A stretch of 64,000 bases of DNA from Nageia nagi (Eukaryota > Pinophyta). The notes under the pieces are model-generated. The model made no database searches, was not told the DNA's origin, and worked only from the letters and a program-made list of their open reading frames with translations. Where the stretch lies: assembly GCA_050084985.1 (NCBI GenBank), contig JBITNC010000002.1:32240001-32304000 (forward strand). The letters run 5' to 3'. Shown here piece by piece: positions 45,301 through 58,472 of this stretch. Made by a program: the position numbers and the translations under genes. Each line of letters starts with the position of its first letter. The first letter of the stretch is position 1.

Positions 45301-47614
45301 CACTAGTCTCACTTAACTCTTATCCTCTATGTACTAAAGGGATATCAATACTCCTCTCTTTCCTTGCTACCCTAAGCTCTGATGATCCATGTCTATGGTG
45401 AGAAGAAGTAGTATTAACACTCCTTATAGGAGCAATTGTAGTCCTACCTTTTCCTCTTGATACACTAGTACCATCATGTGTCTCACTAAACATCATATAA
45501 GGAAGTATATGAATGTCCTTAGGTACATAACCTAGAGGAGGAATAGGGTACTCCAAATTTGGGTGCATATTCTAGAACATCCACTAGCCAAGTGTTAAAC
45601 ACTCCATGGTAGTAGTCTCTTTTCCTTCATATGTATTTAAAAAAGGTAGAGGAGTGTCTCTTTACACCTACTATAATGCCCTCTCCACTTGTCTACTATT
45701 GCAAATATTGAACCATGGCTCAAGTCATATCTCTCTCTTTCCTATAACAATCATGGTCTACCTTGTATTGAAGCTTTCCCTCATATGTATGTTTGAACTA
45801 CTATAACTAAGCTAGAAAGAATTCATTATCTTGACATATAATGATCAAGTAAGGATAGAGATTATCCAAGTAGAAACTTGAGCTCCTTGATCTCACCTAG
45901 CATAGAATCATAGCTATGAACCTAAGGGGTTTCTACCTCCTCCTTTAGAACTCCCATAGTACGAGGTATATCCTCCTCATCTTGAATCTCTATATATAAA
46001 ATTTCCTTTATAGGGCCCATCCCTACACCTTGATCCTCCACTTGATACCACACTCAATGATCATTATCATCCTCCTTAATCTCCTCAAGCTTAGCCTACC
46101 ATCAGGTAGTAAAAACCTTTATAACTCCAACATCATCATCATCAACCTCCTCCTTGATAGCCTCCTCACCCACATGATCTATATCAACATAGATAAGAGG
46201 CTCAAGACCCTCCAAAGGAAGGGTTTCCTCTCTCTAGTATCTCCTAGGATATGGGGGAACATCCTGTACTAGACCAAACTAGTTCTTGATATACTCAAAA
46301 TAAAAATACTCAAGAAAATTTATCCACCTACCACTTAGAACCCTCTCCTATAAGATACATGTTAGCTCTACCTTCAACTCATCCCATGCTAGATGCTAAT
46401 GATAAGGATGAAACCTGACATGGTTAGGTACTAGATGGCTAAGCATTACATAGTAGAAATGTAAGCCTATATGAACACCATCAAGAGGATGGATATATAA
46501 GTCCTCCCTCCATCTTATAATGCTTGCTGGATACTTGGCATTATTTGTAAAACTAGGAATAGGAAGTCCATAAGGGCATGCAATAACAATATGCTCATGA
46601 GCCCATGATTGAAGAATATAGTCATTAATAATGAGGTCCTATGACTCTAAGAATAAAATAATAACTCTAGATAACATTGAGATAATAAAGTTGAAGTCAA
46701 AGCAAAGATAGTGTCAAGCTGCATCATGTATGTAACAATAGGAATTAATGACCATGAAAATTAACCACTACTTATGTTAAGAAAATCTTAGTACTGAATC
46801 ATACCTATTAATAAGGAGAACTTGATGCTCCCTTGCTAATCCTTATGCTAATACTAAAAGTACCTAATAGTATCCTAGTTGATCTTAGACATGATTACAT
46901 CTACCTTATTAGCTCCATACAAGTAGGAAATAGCCAATTGAACATTATTTATATCAATCATGTATTTAATTCTTTATTCATGAATGAGAAAATAGTAAAT
47001 ATGATGTACATACTCCACTATAATAGTCAAATCCCCTTTTGAGATATGGGAAGTATAAGTGGTGAAGTCCCACCTCTTAAGTAAGGCTACTACAAGAGGG
47101 TAATCCTAGTGAATGCAACCTGTATAGGGACCAAATCCAAAACCCACACTCTAAAGAAATGTATGGTCCATAATAGTAAGGAATGGAAATTCCTCCTAAA
47201 TAATCATGGGGTAATGACCCCTAGGGTCAAATACATATCAAACCTAGAATAAGAATATACTAATTTAAGTCTAAATCCAAAAAAATATCCAACTTAAAGA
47301 TTGTACACTAGTGATTAGGTAATTGAGTTGTAGAGTCACTGATGTTTGTTGGCAACCTTGAAATCCTTCATGCATAGCCAAATACTATATCCAAAATACC
47401 CAAAAAGGATCAAAATTATAAAATCAAAGCTAAAACAAAAATCTAAATAGTTAAAAAATACCTAAAAGAAAAAATATTAACTCATATAGTTTCCATTTTT
47501 TAAATTAAGCCATAAAATTAGCCTATTAAATAAAAAATTAAAAAGAAACTTTGAAAACCTTAAGTCATCCTTGATTGGCCTCATCTAGACAATTGGGCTC
47601 CTCCTTGGTGGCAT
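45301..47614 (-). pseudogene. PMD gene of C, antisense to pol
   Basis: Exon 1 runs leftward from an ATG at 47612-47614: MPPRRSPIV, a stop, then MRPIKDD, matching MPPHRRSTG...RPIREE in B. After a non-coding stretch, exon 2 begins near 47245 and shows GFGFGPYTGCIH-like and IIVEYVHHIYYFLIH-like sequence (47000-47140), corresponding to the PMD core in B. Pieces of the middle domain, including an acidic Glu-rich region (46130-46170), follow. The C-terminal part 45320-45568 is open and has YPIPPLGYVPKDI, aligned with YPIPLYSYMPIDI in B (near 13360). Donor site and frame are damaged. Confidence 0.7.
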
Positions 47615-49367
47615 GCTAACTCACGAAAAGTGACTAGCCAACTAAATATATTGTCAACAATGAAGAGAGTGGGATAGGTTGATACAGCTTTGAAAAATAG
47701 AAAGATATAAATTAGAGAATGATAACTCACCTTTTTGTTTTATTTAACTCATGACCTAAAATGCTAGTGATTGCATATCAAACATCGATAAATGACATAA
47801 AATACTAGTAACTCGACCTAAATGCCAATGACCACTTAAAAATAAAAAAATTTCATAAAGTTAAATAAAAATGATAAATAATACAAAATACAAGCTCTTC
47901 CTTTAGACAAGCTATCATGAATTCTAGATAAGGTAATATGAAAATATGTGAATACACAAACATATGTACATAAAAAATATTTAAATCCCTCTTTAGGCAC
48001 CTCATCATAGATCCTTAATGAGATAACAAAAATATGTCAAAAATAAAATGAGCAATCCTCCTAATTTATTAAATTGATTAAAATAATATGTCTAAAAAAT
48101 GATCGAATCTCATAAATGATTCAAGCTTTGGGAAATCCAACATGATTCAAAAGCATGATATGACCTTTTATGCAAGATCATCATGTACCCTTGCTCATAT
48201 GAAAAAGAGAAATAAAATCCAATCATTGTATACATTAGATAAGATTACTATCATGTGCTAGCTTTGACATACGAAGATGAACATAGAGTCTCATCATGTA
48301 AATGCCATAAATAACATAAAATATGGAGATAGATATAATTGAGATTTTGCTATACACCATACTAGTTTTCAAAATGTTTCAAGTACAAAATATTAGAACA
48401 TGATTCGATCAAATATGTTTGAATTATTCAAGAGATTAGGTCAATTTTAAAAAATATTAACTTAAGCATCAAATGCACAAGTTAGTTGATTTGAACAAAC
48501 CCATTTTTATTTTCAAATAAATAAAAATTATTAAAAATATTTAAGCCCTCTTTCTATTATCTCATTATGAGTTCCAAAAAAGGTAACACAAAAATGCATA
48601 GATAAAAAAACACTTTAAGCCCTCCTTTTAGTATTCTACTAAGAATTTGGACAAGGTAGTATAAAAACATGTGCACATATAGTCTCATGTACCCAAAAAT
48701 ATTTAAAGCCCTCTAGCATCTTACAATGAGTCCTTGATGAGGAAACATTAAAACATCCCTTCATGAATCTTTGATGGGATAATTACTATACATCCTTGAT
48801 GAGAAAAAAAATAAAAAAATATATTAAAATTAAAAAATATGTCAAGGACAAAATGAACAAGCATCTTACTTGTTGCTTCGACAAATGTCACATGTTTTAG
48901 AAATTTAACACTCAAAAGTAATCCAAAAATTGAAAACTTGAATATGACTAACTAATATACATGAACTTTTGTTCAAGATCATCATGTAACCCTACTTCTA
49001 GTACAAAGACCAAAATAATTAAAATAATTGTATTCACAAAGTAAACTTCCCTATCACATGCTATCTTAGGCATATGGAGACAAGCTAAGCATTATCACAT
49101 ACCTACCACATAACAATCATACAATATAGTGATACATACAAGTTTTCTTTGATAATACAATAATACTATTTTCAAAATACTTCAAATATAAAAGATCAAA
49201 GATATACTTAATCGATTCAATCAATTAGATTTTCCTAATTTTAGAGAATAGGTCAATCTAAAACATATTGACTAAAGTTGAAAATACAAGTTAAGAAACT
49301 TGAAAATACCAACCTTCTAAAAGGTAAAATTTTGAATTATCCCCTATTTACAACTAGCAGATAATTC
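47615..49367 (-). other. upstream region of the C PMD gene, with an 800-bp duplication
   Basis: Non-coding. Two imperfect direct copies with a period of about 801 bp (for example AAGATCATCATGTA at 48173 and 48974; CATGTGCTAGCTTTG at 48254 versus CACATGCTATCTTAG at 49053). Within them are degenerate 75-90-bp units starting AAGCCCTC and containing CTTGATGAGGTAACA (47981, 48541, 48618, 48706). GCTAGTGA/ATCGATAAATGAC motifs occur at 47752-47835. Confidence 0.6.
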
Positions 49368-49381
49368 AAAAAGGGGAAAAA
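49368..49381 (+). promoter_or_regulatory. polypurine tract of C
   Basis: AAAAAGGGGAAAAA directly before the LTR start; see the tract of B. Confidence 0.85.
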
Positions 49382-50276
49382 TTTAGATACCCAAAAATGA
49401 CCCTTCTTTTGATAAATGAAATAAGGAAAAAAAATTAAAATATTATTATAAAGTTTGTAATAAAATACCAATCGCTAGCATTCAATTCCAAATGTTAGTG
49501 ACTCAATCTAGATGCCAGCATCCAATACCTATATGCTAGAGACTCTATGATTGGCAAAATTAAAATAAAAATGGCAAGCTTCTAAAGTGACTTGGATAAA
49601 AAGCTATGGATCATAGATGACTTGATGTAGCATCCATCTGGTGGGCCCAAGCTTCAGATCATTTCCATGACAAAGCTAGATAAGCTTTTTTATCTAGATT
49701 TTTATCTCCAAAATGGAAATTTTATCAGTTTCATTGCTATATAAATACAACCTTCAATATTTAAGTAAGGGATTCAATTTCAAAGTAAAGTTACTCTACT
49801 AAAATATATCCATAAAGTTAGTGAGTTGAGTTCTTTATGTTTTAATGCTTTTATATGCTTATTTTGCTTTGAATATCATGTTTTATTTTCTAAAATGAGC
49901 AAGTATGTTTGATGTGTTTTTATTTGCACATGTGTAGGGTCCACAAGTGTTGAACAATGAAGCTATTAAGGAAATTCATATGGAGAAGAACATAGGAAAT
50001 CAAAGATTATTTGTAGGTTTCAAAAGATAACTACAAAAATAGTCATAGAAATGCTAGCAATTAGGATTGGATGCAACAATTAGTACCAATCACTAAACAA
50101 CTATATCAAGGATACTAAAAACTTTGTAAATGACCACAAAGGTACAAAAACTATTTTGTAAAATCCCTTATAGCAAGGTAAAATGAATCTAGAGATTTGT
50201 TACTATACAATTGAGGTTTATCCAAGAGTAATAAAGAATATATTTATCTTAATATTTCTTATATTATTTTCCAACA
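49382..50276 (+). repeat. 3' LTR of C (about 895 bp)
   Basis: Starts TTTAGATACCCAAAAATGACCC, aligned with TGTAGACACCTAAAAATGTCCC of B, and ends TTTTCCAACA against TCATTGCAACA of B. A TATATAAATA box lies near 49739-49748. Motif clusters with GCTAGCATT and GCCAGCATCC occur at 49470-49560 and 50050-50100. The right end is inferred from this alignment. Confidence 0.7.
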
Positions 50277-50299
50277 AAATTTATTTTTGGGTATGACAC

Positions 50300-51850
50300 A
50301 TAGATGTTGATGAAATTCAATTTTTTCTAGGACACTTTATGAGTAAGTGCAGTCCAAATAAAGTTAGCGTTTACTTACATAATGGATTCATCAAAGAGGT
50401 CTGGGTTCCATAGAGATAGAAACCCCTCACATTCCCTTAGGTTGGGACATATGCCATCTTTGCATATGACCAAATCCTACATTTTATCATTTTAGTCTTT
50501 CCTTGTTTAGCCTTTCTTTCCTATAGGAAAACTAAGTTAAGCTTCTTCTTCTTGTAAATCTCTTGTAGAAATATACTTTCTGAGGAGGTGCTCAACCCCC
50601 TCACATTTCAAAAGAGAACTAATATTAGGCTCCCTTTTTTTAGTTTGCTCTACCCCCAATGATGTACAATATTCATTGCTTACCATCCATAATATCTCTT
50701 TTAGTTTCCTTTCTCCTAACTTCTCCTAGAGAAATTCATTCTTTTAATGAACTCTTGGTCATTATTTATTGATCAAATTAGGTTTCTTTCACTATTTTTC
50801 CATTCAAGTTTGATGAACTTTTCCATCCCTTCCCTCTTCCATTCACCTACTACCACTCTTCCTTGGAATGTTGCATAGTTTGAACCTCATCGATGGCCAT
50901 GGAGTTATTATTTAGTGAGCTATCCACTTCTTTTTCATCTTCATCTTCTTCCTCACTTTTCTCCTCTTCATGATCATTTTGATTTATTTCTCCATCCTTT
51001 GGGCCTTAACCTTCTACTAGTTCCTCCAAAGAAGGATCCTCTTGCAATGACTTAGGTTTTCATTCAATATTATCTTGCAATACTTTCTTTTGTTATGACT
51101 TCAAAATATGACCAACTTGATTGCATAAAGAATAAATAATTTTTTTCATACTGTATTTCATATTCTACATCTCTAATTTTTGCTCCAAAGTAATTGTTCT
51201 TGGAAGTTTAACTCCAAATTTTATTATAAAATAAAATCATATTGCTACCATCCTAGATTAGGCTTTTGTAACATCATCTAGGGTAATGAATCTTTTGAAG
51301 AAACTCCCAATCCCTTTGAATACCTTATGATGCCACAAGTCGATAGGGACATTGGGTAGAGTCATCCAAATGGGCACTTTCATAATCTATGTCCATACAG
51401 GGTTGAAACTAGGTCTCCATCACTCCAAGAATAATCCTCTAGTGCCTATGAACCAAGTCAAGCTCAAAATTTCATTTCAATATTCTTCATTACTAAAGGC
51501 AAAAAGCCTATAATCATTGGGTAATGCTACAATATCTAAACTCCCCCAAGATTCCATTTAAAATTTTCCCATATTCTGACATCATCAATCTTTGATCATG
51601 CTCCTTAGACCTTACTAATCAAACTCAATCTTCATCTTGCCATAGTTTGTTCCATTATAGCTTGTGGGATCTTCAATATCAATTTTTCATTTTATGAAGT
51701 TGTAGCATGTAGAAAGGAGCCAAGATCTACCCTTCACCTCTTGAAAGAACAATACTCTCCAAGGTTTTTATTTCTCCATATTAGCTTCTCATTCGCTTCA
51801 CCAAGACCAAAGGAACATTTATTAGGGTAGGGTGACAAATATGTATTAGG
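50300..51850 (-). pseudogene. L1-like LINE fragment (ORF1 and start of ORF2)
   Basis: Reading leftward from about 51700: LTWFIGTRGLFLE-W-PSFNPVW, VPIWMTLPNVPIDLWHHKVFKGIG and SFFKRFITLDDVTKA (51200-51460), the DUF4283 domain found in ORF1 of plant L1 LINEs, then a knuckle-like YSLCNQVGHILKS near 51100-51140 and an acidic Glu/Ser region near 50930-51010. Farther left, SLWNPDLFDESIM near 50370-50440 resembles the SLWNP-type segment of the ORF2 endonuclease. Frameshifts throughout. ORF2 stops near 50300, where C's LTR ends; no poly(A) tail is visible. Confidence 0.65.
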
Positions 51851-52218
51851 CAAAATTAACCTATTCATAATCTACAGTAGCAGAGCATTCGCTTGCTAAT
51901 TTTCATCCATTGTGATAATTTTTTATGTTCATAATGTGATCAAATTTTAACCATTATGTTATCTATCATTATTTTGAGATTGGATGTTACTTTTTTTTCT
52001 TATCTTGTGGCATTTTATAGTTACAATTTTATCAAAAATTTATTTGCCAATTATATTTATTATTATTTGTTAATAAAACTATTATATCATTATTTTATTC
52101 ATCTTGCAACTAAAATTTTAATTACTTGTTATATTTGTTTAATCATTTATTTCTTTTCAATTTGTTACATACATGTGTGTGTTTTTTTATTTAATTATCA
52201 TAAATTATGATATATATA
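51851..52218. other. AT-rich interval
   Basis: T-rich, no conserved feature. The short ORF at 51956-52210 is Phe/Tyr/Ile-rich and fits base composition only. Confidence 0.4.
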
Positions 52219-52298
52219 TATATATATATATTGATGTTATGAAAATATGATATGATTTATATAATATATAATATGTATGCTTATGGATAGATAATAGA

Positions 52299-52366
<68 letters not shown>

Positions 52367-52376
52367 TGTGTGTGTG

Positions 52377-52438
<62 letters not shown>

Positions 52439-52491
52439 TGTATGTTGTTGTTGTGTTGTGTGTGTGTGTGTGTGTGGTGTATGTTGTTGTG

Positions 52492-52537
<46 letters not shown>

Positions 52538-52578
52538 TGTATGTATATGTTATTATGATATATATTATATTATATATA

Positions 52579-52654
<76 letters not shown>

Positions 52655-52660
52655 ATATAT
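52219..52660. repeat. compound microsatellite AT/AC/TG/AT
   Basis: (AC)24 at 52303-52350, an AT stretch 52351-52366, a long TG run 52367-52435, broken TG with TGTTGT blocks to about 52530, and (AT) runs 52556-52660. Because AC is followed by TG around a short AT centre, this is an inverted repeat. Cys/Val repeat ORFs across it are artefacts. Confidence 0.95.
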
Positions 52661-53600
52661 ATCATATAATATTATAACATCATAATATATAATTAAACAT
52701 ATCATATCATAACATAAATTTAAAATCACATCATATCATTAAATAAAAACACATATATCATATCAAATAACAACATCCATCATATATCACATAAAAAAAC
52801 ATCACATCATCACAAAATAATAAGAAAATACATAAAATATCTCATTTAATTATTAAAAATTTCATAAGCATGTATATAATCAATGTTCATGAATATAAAT
52901 AACTCTCCACATAATATCCATCAATGTTTATGAATACCTTGGAGGAGTCCATCAATAATACATATACATGAGTGTGAATCAAAAGGTACATCAGTGTATC
53001 TAACACATACCAAACTAATACATATCATCAAGTCTAGTAAAACATTTAAGTGCCTTCTAAAGGCCCCTACTACCTTGGGGGAGAGTCAATTTTGCCCTCT
53101 CTCTAGTATTGCCACCCTTAATGGGCCTATTTCATCATCCATAACTATTGGTAGAGGTGGCATCCTAAAAAATCATGTAATTATTGAACTTATTTGCCCC
53201 AAGGAATGTTTAAGTGACTTGTTATTACTAAGCCAAGGTCCTTCTAGTGAGTAGCTCATATTAGGTGGGTGCACCAAAGGATTCCCACTCCTCCTTAACC
53301 TCATAGTATGAGATCATGAATTTCTCACTAACTTGCTTTAGGATCTTGACATACTTCTCCCATCTAAATCTATTAGCATGATACATGTTCTCAATAGTTG
53401 AACATGGAAAGTTTTATCCCTCACATGATCACATCTCCAACTCAACATGATGACATCATCTGTATCCTATGATATCATCCCCCTAATCTCTCCCTATGCT
53501 AAGCTCTCACGATTTATCTTTGTAATGTGCTAAACCTAAGGTTCATTGAGGAATTGCATTATTATTACTTAAAAAATTATTAAAAAATATAAATAGTTAC
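52661..53600. other. interval without a recognised gene
   Basis: A-rich to 52960 with ATCATATC-like words. 52994-53254 is open on the plus strand but has no recognisable feature. On the minus strand about 53300-53400 reads RFRWEKYVKILKQVSEKFM, which may be a scrap of transposon coding sequence. Confidence 0.3.
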
Positions 53601-53619
53601 AATATATTATCCCATATAA

Positions 53620-55004
53620 TAATTAAATATCAAAATACTCAAATTATACACCTAGAGAGGGATGTTTCACTCTAAGGCTAGGATCTTTGACCAAACAAAC
53701 ACAAAATAAACCAAAAAACCTCATATAGATGCGAGGGAATTAAGTAGAAATAAAATAAATTAATTTAAACTTGATATCATACAATATTCATTAATAAAAC
53801 CCAACACCTAAGTATAGAAATCTCAAACTAATCTCCAAACCCTAACTTCTTACTCATAATGGCTTAAGCATATCAATTAATCCTTAGAATTCTCAACAAC
53901 CATGCCATAGGTATAATCTTAAGCAAATAATATAACATATCATATAAAGTGTATAAACTCAATTAATCATTCCAATAACTCAATATCTAACACATGTATT
54001 TTAACATCCAATATAGAAGGGGAAAATGATACAAAAAGCATGCATAATAATATATCAATGTGGCCACAAAGGAGATTCAAATAATACTACAAAATATATC
54101 AATTAAATGCCTTGTAAATTAAAAAAAAATATACCCAAAGTATGATGTCTAAGAAATAAATATGATTATATGATAAATTGATCCTCCAAGGCTCAATTTC
54201 TCAGTAGTGGCAAGGTTTGCACCTGGGATTTTTCCTCCATTGTTGTGATGGAGACTTAGAGTCCCTCTAGTAGTATTCTTCTAATTCAATGGTAATGCCA
54301 ATACCCATTAAATACATATATTACAACATTGAGGTTTTCTAACCCTAAATTTATGCTCCCACATAATTCCTATGCTTCATACCCACTATAGGTACCTCAC
54401 TCCATCAAAGTGGTTCAAGGCGAGGGGATACAACTATCCTAACCAAGAAGAAGAAGAAGAAGAAAAATTCTAGATACACCATTATAAATGAGATATCATA
54501 TCCCTTTTATAGGTCATAATGAGATTACAAATTACATTATGAGTGGTTATTCAACCCAACTTAAACTTAAAATAATAAGATACTCCTATATTACTTGAAT
54601 GATTCCTAAGACCTATTGATTATATCTTGGGATCATAAAGCACCCATAAATGGGGTATCCCTCTTATTACAAATATTTAGGCATTTATTAATGAACCAAA
54701 TATTTTAATAAACCAAGTTATAATAGCCCATCCCAAGAGAAGGGATGTTACATTTAAAATAAATAATTAGATATAAAATTCTAGATTCTTGTGCATGCGA
54801 TATGAGCAAACTAATCTAGTTGGTGAATTTCAAAATTCTATAAATTCTTTATTTCTTGATGAAACCTAGTCATATAACATTTTAAAATTAATGGCATGAT
54901 ATCCTATATCCATTCCAAGTGTTTAATTGGAAATTAATGGCTTGTGGAAGAAGATATTTCTTCAAAATAAAATCAATCGAAACTCCAAAATTGGGGACAT
55001 TACA
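53620..55004 (-). repeat. LTR of family D, copy 1
   Basis: On the minus strand starts TGTAATGTCCCCAATTTTGG at 55004. It aligns with 58473 onward: CTCATATCGCATGCACAAGAATCTAG here against CTCATATCACACACATGCATGGGAATCTAG near 58675, and TCCATCACAACAATGG against TCCATCATAATTGTTG near 59767. A purine-rich GGTAAGGATGGTA lies just outside at 55005-55020, as expected for a 3' LTR. The left end is approximate. Confidence 0.55.
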
Positions 55005-55420
55005 ATACCATCCTTACCAAAATTTCTTTTTCTCAAGTAATGCTAACACAATTTCCATATTGATAATATCCCAATTTATCCTTGAATAAAGTTATTCATG
55101 CTTATATTGTACTAATATTATTACAAATCTATCATGTCATGGTGGTGCCTTATTTTAAAGCTCCATCTTTGCCATGTTATATTACATATAAGTATATATG
55201 AATTTTACCAATTCATATGCAATATTATTAATTTTGATCTTGTTATTTAGTATCATGGAGGTATCATTTATATTATTCTAAAAACTTATAATATTTTCTT
55301 TCATATTCCCCTAAACCATGTTTGAGTCTTTATATGATGCAACAACATATAATATCAAGGACAATATGATGAGCCTAAATTAGGCTCATTGGGATTCTAC
55401 ATAAATCTCTCAATTATGGA
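55005..55420. other. interval between D LTRs
   Basis: AT-rich, no coding match. Begins with the likely polypurine tract of copy 1. Confidence 0.3.
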
Positions 55421-56785
55421 ATTAAAATAATAATTAAATTCACCAAACATGCCCAATGAGAGGGAAATTTCAACTCAAAGATCTATATTTCAATATTAAT
55501 GCTCAAAATCATGCAATAAGCCTAATGTCAAGATAGTAATAAAAAAAACTCAATAATAAACCCTAAAATACCTAACGTAGGAACTAGGGAAGTTAGATTA
55601 TGAATAAAAAATATAAAATGCATTCCATATCCAACATCCAAGCAATATGAAATAAATGAAAATAATAGATCAAAATTAAGACCAAAGTAGATGTATTCAA
55701 AGTAGTAAATATAATAAACCTCAATTATAATGGTGATGCATGAAGATTGATGCTCTAGGGCTCAAATTTGCAATGTGGAAAGGCTTGCATAAGGGATTTA
55801 TCCTCTAGTAGCTGTTATGGAATCTCAAAGATACAATAGTAGTGTTATATTGATTTGAGGGTAATTCTAACACCCCTAAAATAACTAGCTTTTAATTTGG
55901 CTTGCACCAAACCCCAAGTGTGTACCCACATAAGTCCTATACTGCACCTTACTAGAGGTACCACACTTTGAATAATAGAATCTAAGAAAAGTAATGCTGA
56001 AACCAATAGTAAGAAATCATAATAATAATTGAATTCCTTTTGTATTCTAGGCTTCCTCCTTATATGATGGAGGTAGCATATCTCTAATCATGCATTAGGA
56101 TTGATGTGATATCATCCAATGGTGTACAAGGGTGATCTATGTGATTTTCTACACAACATACATGATGGAGAGTCTTGGGATGAGTTTTTCTAAATACAAT
56201 AACTTCCAATTATTATGCTTCATGTTGGGGGATTGCCATGTGCATTGGGATCTATAAAATCACCTTATAAGCCTCCTAGTGTGATGTTGAGCCTTGGGGT
56301 ATTCCATGGTGTCTTGGGATGCCAAATATAATCTATCAATGGTGTAATCCTCTTGGTGTGCCACACCCAATTTGGGATGTCTTTTTTGTGCCTCATGATA
56401 GGTGAAATCACCTTGGTTCATTATCTACCTTTAAAGGGGAGAAATATTACTAAAGAGGCCCATTAATTGCCAATATTACAGTCATTAAGGCTTGATATAT
56501 GTAACATCCCAAATTAGATGACTAATATTGCATTTACAATTAATAATTGCCTTGGTATCATTAATACAATATTATTAGAATAATTAAATATTAAACCACT
56601 TCTAACATACTAAAATAGGCCCAACATACCTTAATTGGATAAATTAAGTAATCTCCAGTGGAACTTACAATTAGAGGGCTAAATATCCACTACAATACTA
56701 AAATTAAGTAAAAATAATCTCAATTAAATGTTCCCATTTTACAATAGTGAAATGGGAAAAAGACCTTAAAAATAGGAACATTACA
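55421..56785 (-). repeat. LTR of family D, copy 2
   Basis: Minus-strand start TGTAATGTTCCTATTTTTAAGG at 56785. GTAAGTTCCACTGGAGATTA (near 56665) matches AAGTTCCACTTGGAGATTAG near 58835, and GGGATGTTACATATATCAAGCC (near 56500) matches GAGATGTTGCATGTTTTAGCC near 58990. The part 55740-55880 also matches 54185-54300 of copy 1. A purine-rich AAAAGCAATATGGGAAGGG flank again suggests a 3' LTR. The left end is approximate. Confidence 0.55.
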
Positions 56786-58472
56786 ATTTCACCCTTCCCA
56801 TATTGCTTTTCCCTTAGAAATTTTGAACATCTTCAAATGCAACAGAGTCCTTATGATTCTCCTCTTCTTCTCCCCATAGATGGGTGTCTTGTCTAATTGA
56901 GAATCACTGAACTCTAGTTGCTTGTTTCCATCCTTTGTTTCTTAAATCTTTGTAACATACATATCAATTCTTATTTGGATGCTCTCTTAATATCTCTTAA
57001 TTGAACACATATATATAAATGTTCCCACATAGCTTATTCTATGGGTAGTCCTTTCAATTTAACTCGCACTTCATCAATAATTTAATTCCTCAATTATTTC
57101 TTTCATGCATCTATCATATTCTTGTTTTAATGTATAATTCATTAAATGTAATTCAATTAATAGTGAATATGATAATGTAAATTGATTAATACTTAAAATT
57201 ATCCCTAGATACCTTTTAAGCATTTGTGAATATGATAATATAACTTGTCCTTCACTCCATTTCATGAGCATGAGCCTTGGGTAAAAGGGTGATGCATGTC
57301 ATGATATTGTACAATGGTTAAAAGTGTGGTCTAAGGGAGGATTTTTCCTATAAATAGAAGGCCCTCTCTTTGATATTATTCACTCAATTTTATAGAAAAG
57401 TTATTCTCTTATTTAGGTTGTAAGAGAAGTGAGAGAGAGTTGATGCAAGAGAGTACTCTAACACCAATTGAAGGAACAAGCATACAAGATTAATTCCTAA
57501 TTACTTAAGATCACTTAAATACTATTTCAAATCTTTAATCATTAAGAACATACACTCAATGAAGTATTCACACAAGATGAATCTAATGTAAAGTGGTTCC
57601 TCCAACCATGGGAGTAAATCCACTAATCTAAGATCTTATTCCTCAAAGGGTTCAAGTTTGATACCTTAATTATTTTAACTTAGTTAAAAAAATAGAGGGG
57701 GTATTGTTATACTAAGAGAAGTATTTTTAAGAAAGATATTTTTTCCTTTAATATTTTTTTGAAAAAACTATGGAAAGGAATTTTTAAGGAAGTGATATTT
57801 TTTCCTTAAATATGCATTTTTTCTTAAAATAATTTTAAATGGAGGAAGTTTTTTGTTTTTTAAAGGGGGAGAAATATTTTAGAAGGAATTATTTTTAAAT
57901 CTCTTTAAGAATTAAGGGGGATTTTTTTTTTTAGTATGGAATTATTTTTTTCCTTAGAAAAATATTTTTCGTCTAAAGTACAAATTGCAAAGGGGGGATG
58001 ATTGCTTTTGGTAAAAATGTGTTAAAGCAAGTTTTTAAAGTAAAATTGCAATGAGGAAGATATTTTTAAGTACATTTTTTTAAAATGTTGATAAAAGGGA
58101 TTTTTTTTTCAATTTTTTTAAGTAAAAGGGGAAGATTTTTTGTTATGTAAAAATAATGAACCCAAGCTTTGTTTGTAAAGAGGTACTCTTGAGTTGGTAA
58201 CAAAACCCATTAGACTCTTAGGTTTCAATTTTGCATGATGTGTTATTTTTGTTAAGCACTTTACTTTATGTTATGTACTTTGCTTTTATATTTTTTGCAA
58301 AAATTGCCAACACTAAAAGTGTACCCCCTAAAATAAACACATCCACATGTATATTTTGCAACATGACTTATTTGGGGATCCATGAGAGGAGGATAAGGTA
58401 GATTGGAGTATTCATTATGATGATCTAAATAATATAAAGTTTGTACTTCTTAATTTCCCTTAATTCCTCTAT
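56786..58472. other. interval with an LTR-type promoter and T/A-rich block
   Basis: TATAAATAG at 57349-57357 followed by AAGGCCCTCTCTTTG and GAGAGAGTTGATGCAAGAGAG resembles the core promoter and R region of a plant LTR. 57690-58145 is a run of T-blocks alternating with purine blocks such as AAGGAAGTATTTTT, a degenerate repeat. No coding match. Confidence 0.35.

Larger units (their letters stand above)
39036..50276 (+). mobile_element. Tat-like element C, 5'-truncated relative of B
   Basis: Plus-strand order: RNase H tail, archaeal-type RNase H, integrase, post-integrase ORF, an extra ORF, twin hairpins, antisense PMD gene, polypurine tract and 3' LTR. This mirrors B from its second RNase H to its end, at much lower identity. 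gag, protease and RT are missing, being replaced by X2 sequence to the left. Confidence 0.85.

Noticed and set aside
46833-47042. Plus-strand ORF rich in Ile and Leu
   Set aside because: Antisense shadow of the PMD gene of C, which is supported by homology to B.
52366-52655. Three overlapping open frames rich in Cys and Val
   Set aside because: They are translations of the TG and AT microsatellite in each frame.
57690-58145. T-block/purine-block region as a matrix attachment or origin
   Set aside because: Low-complexity degenerate repeat; nothing in the sequence supports a specific function.
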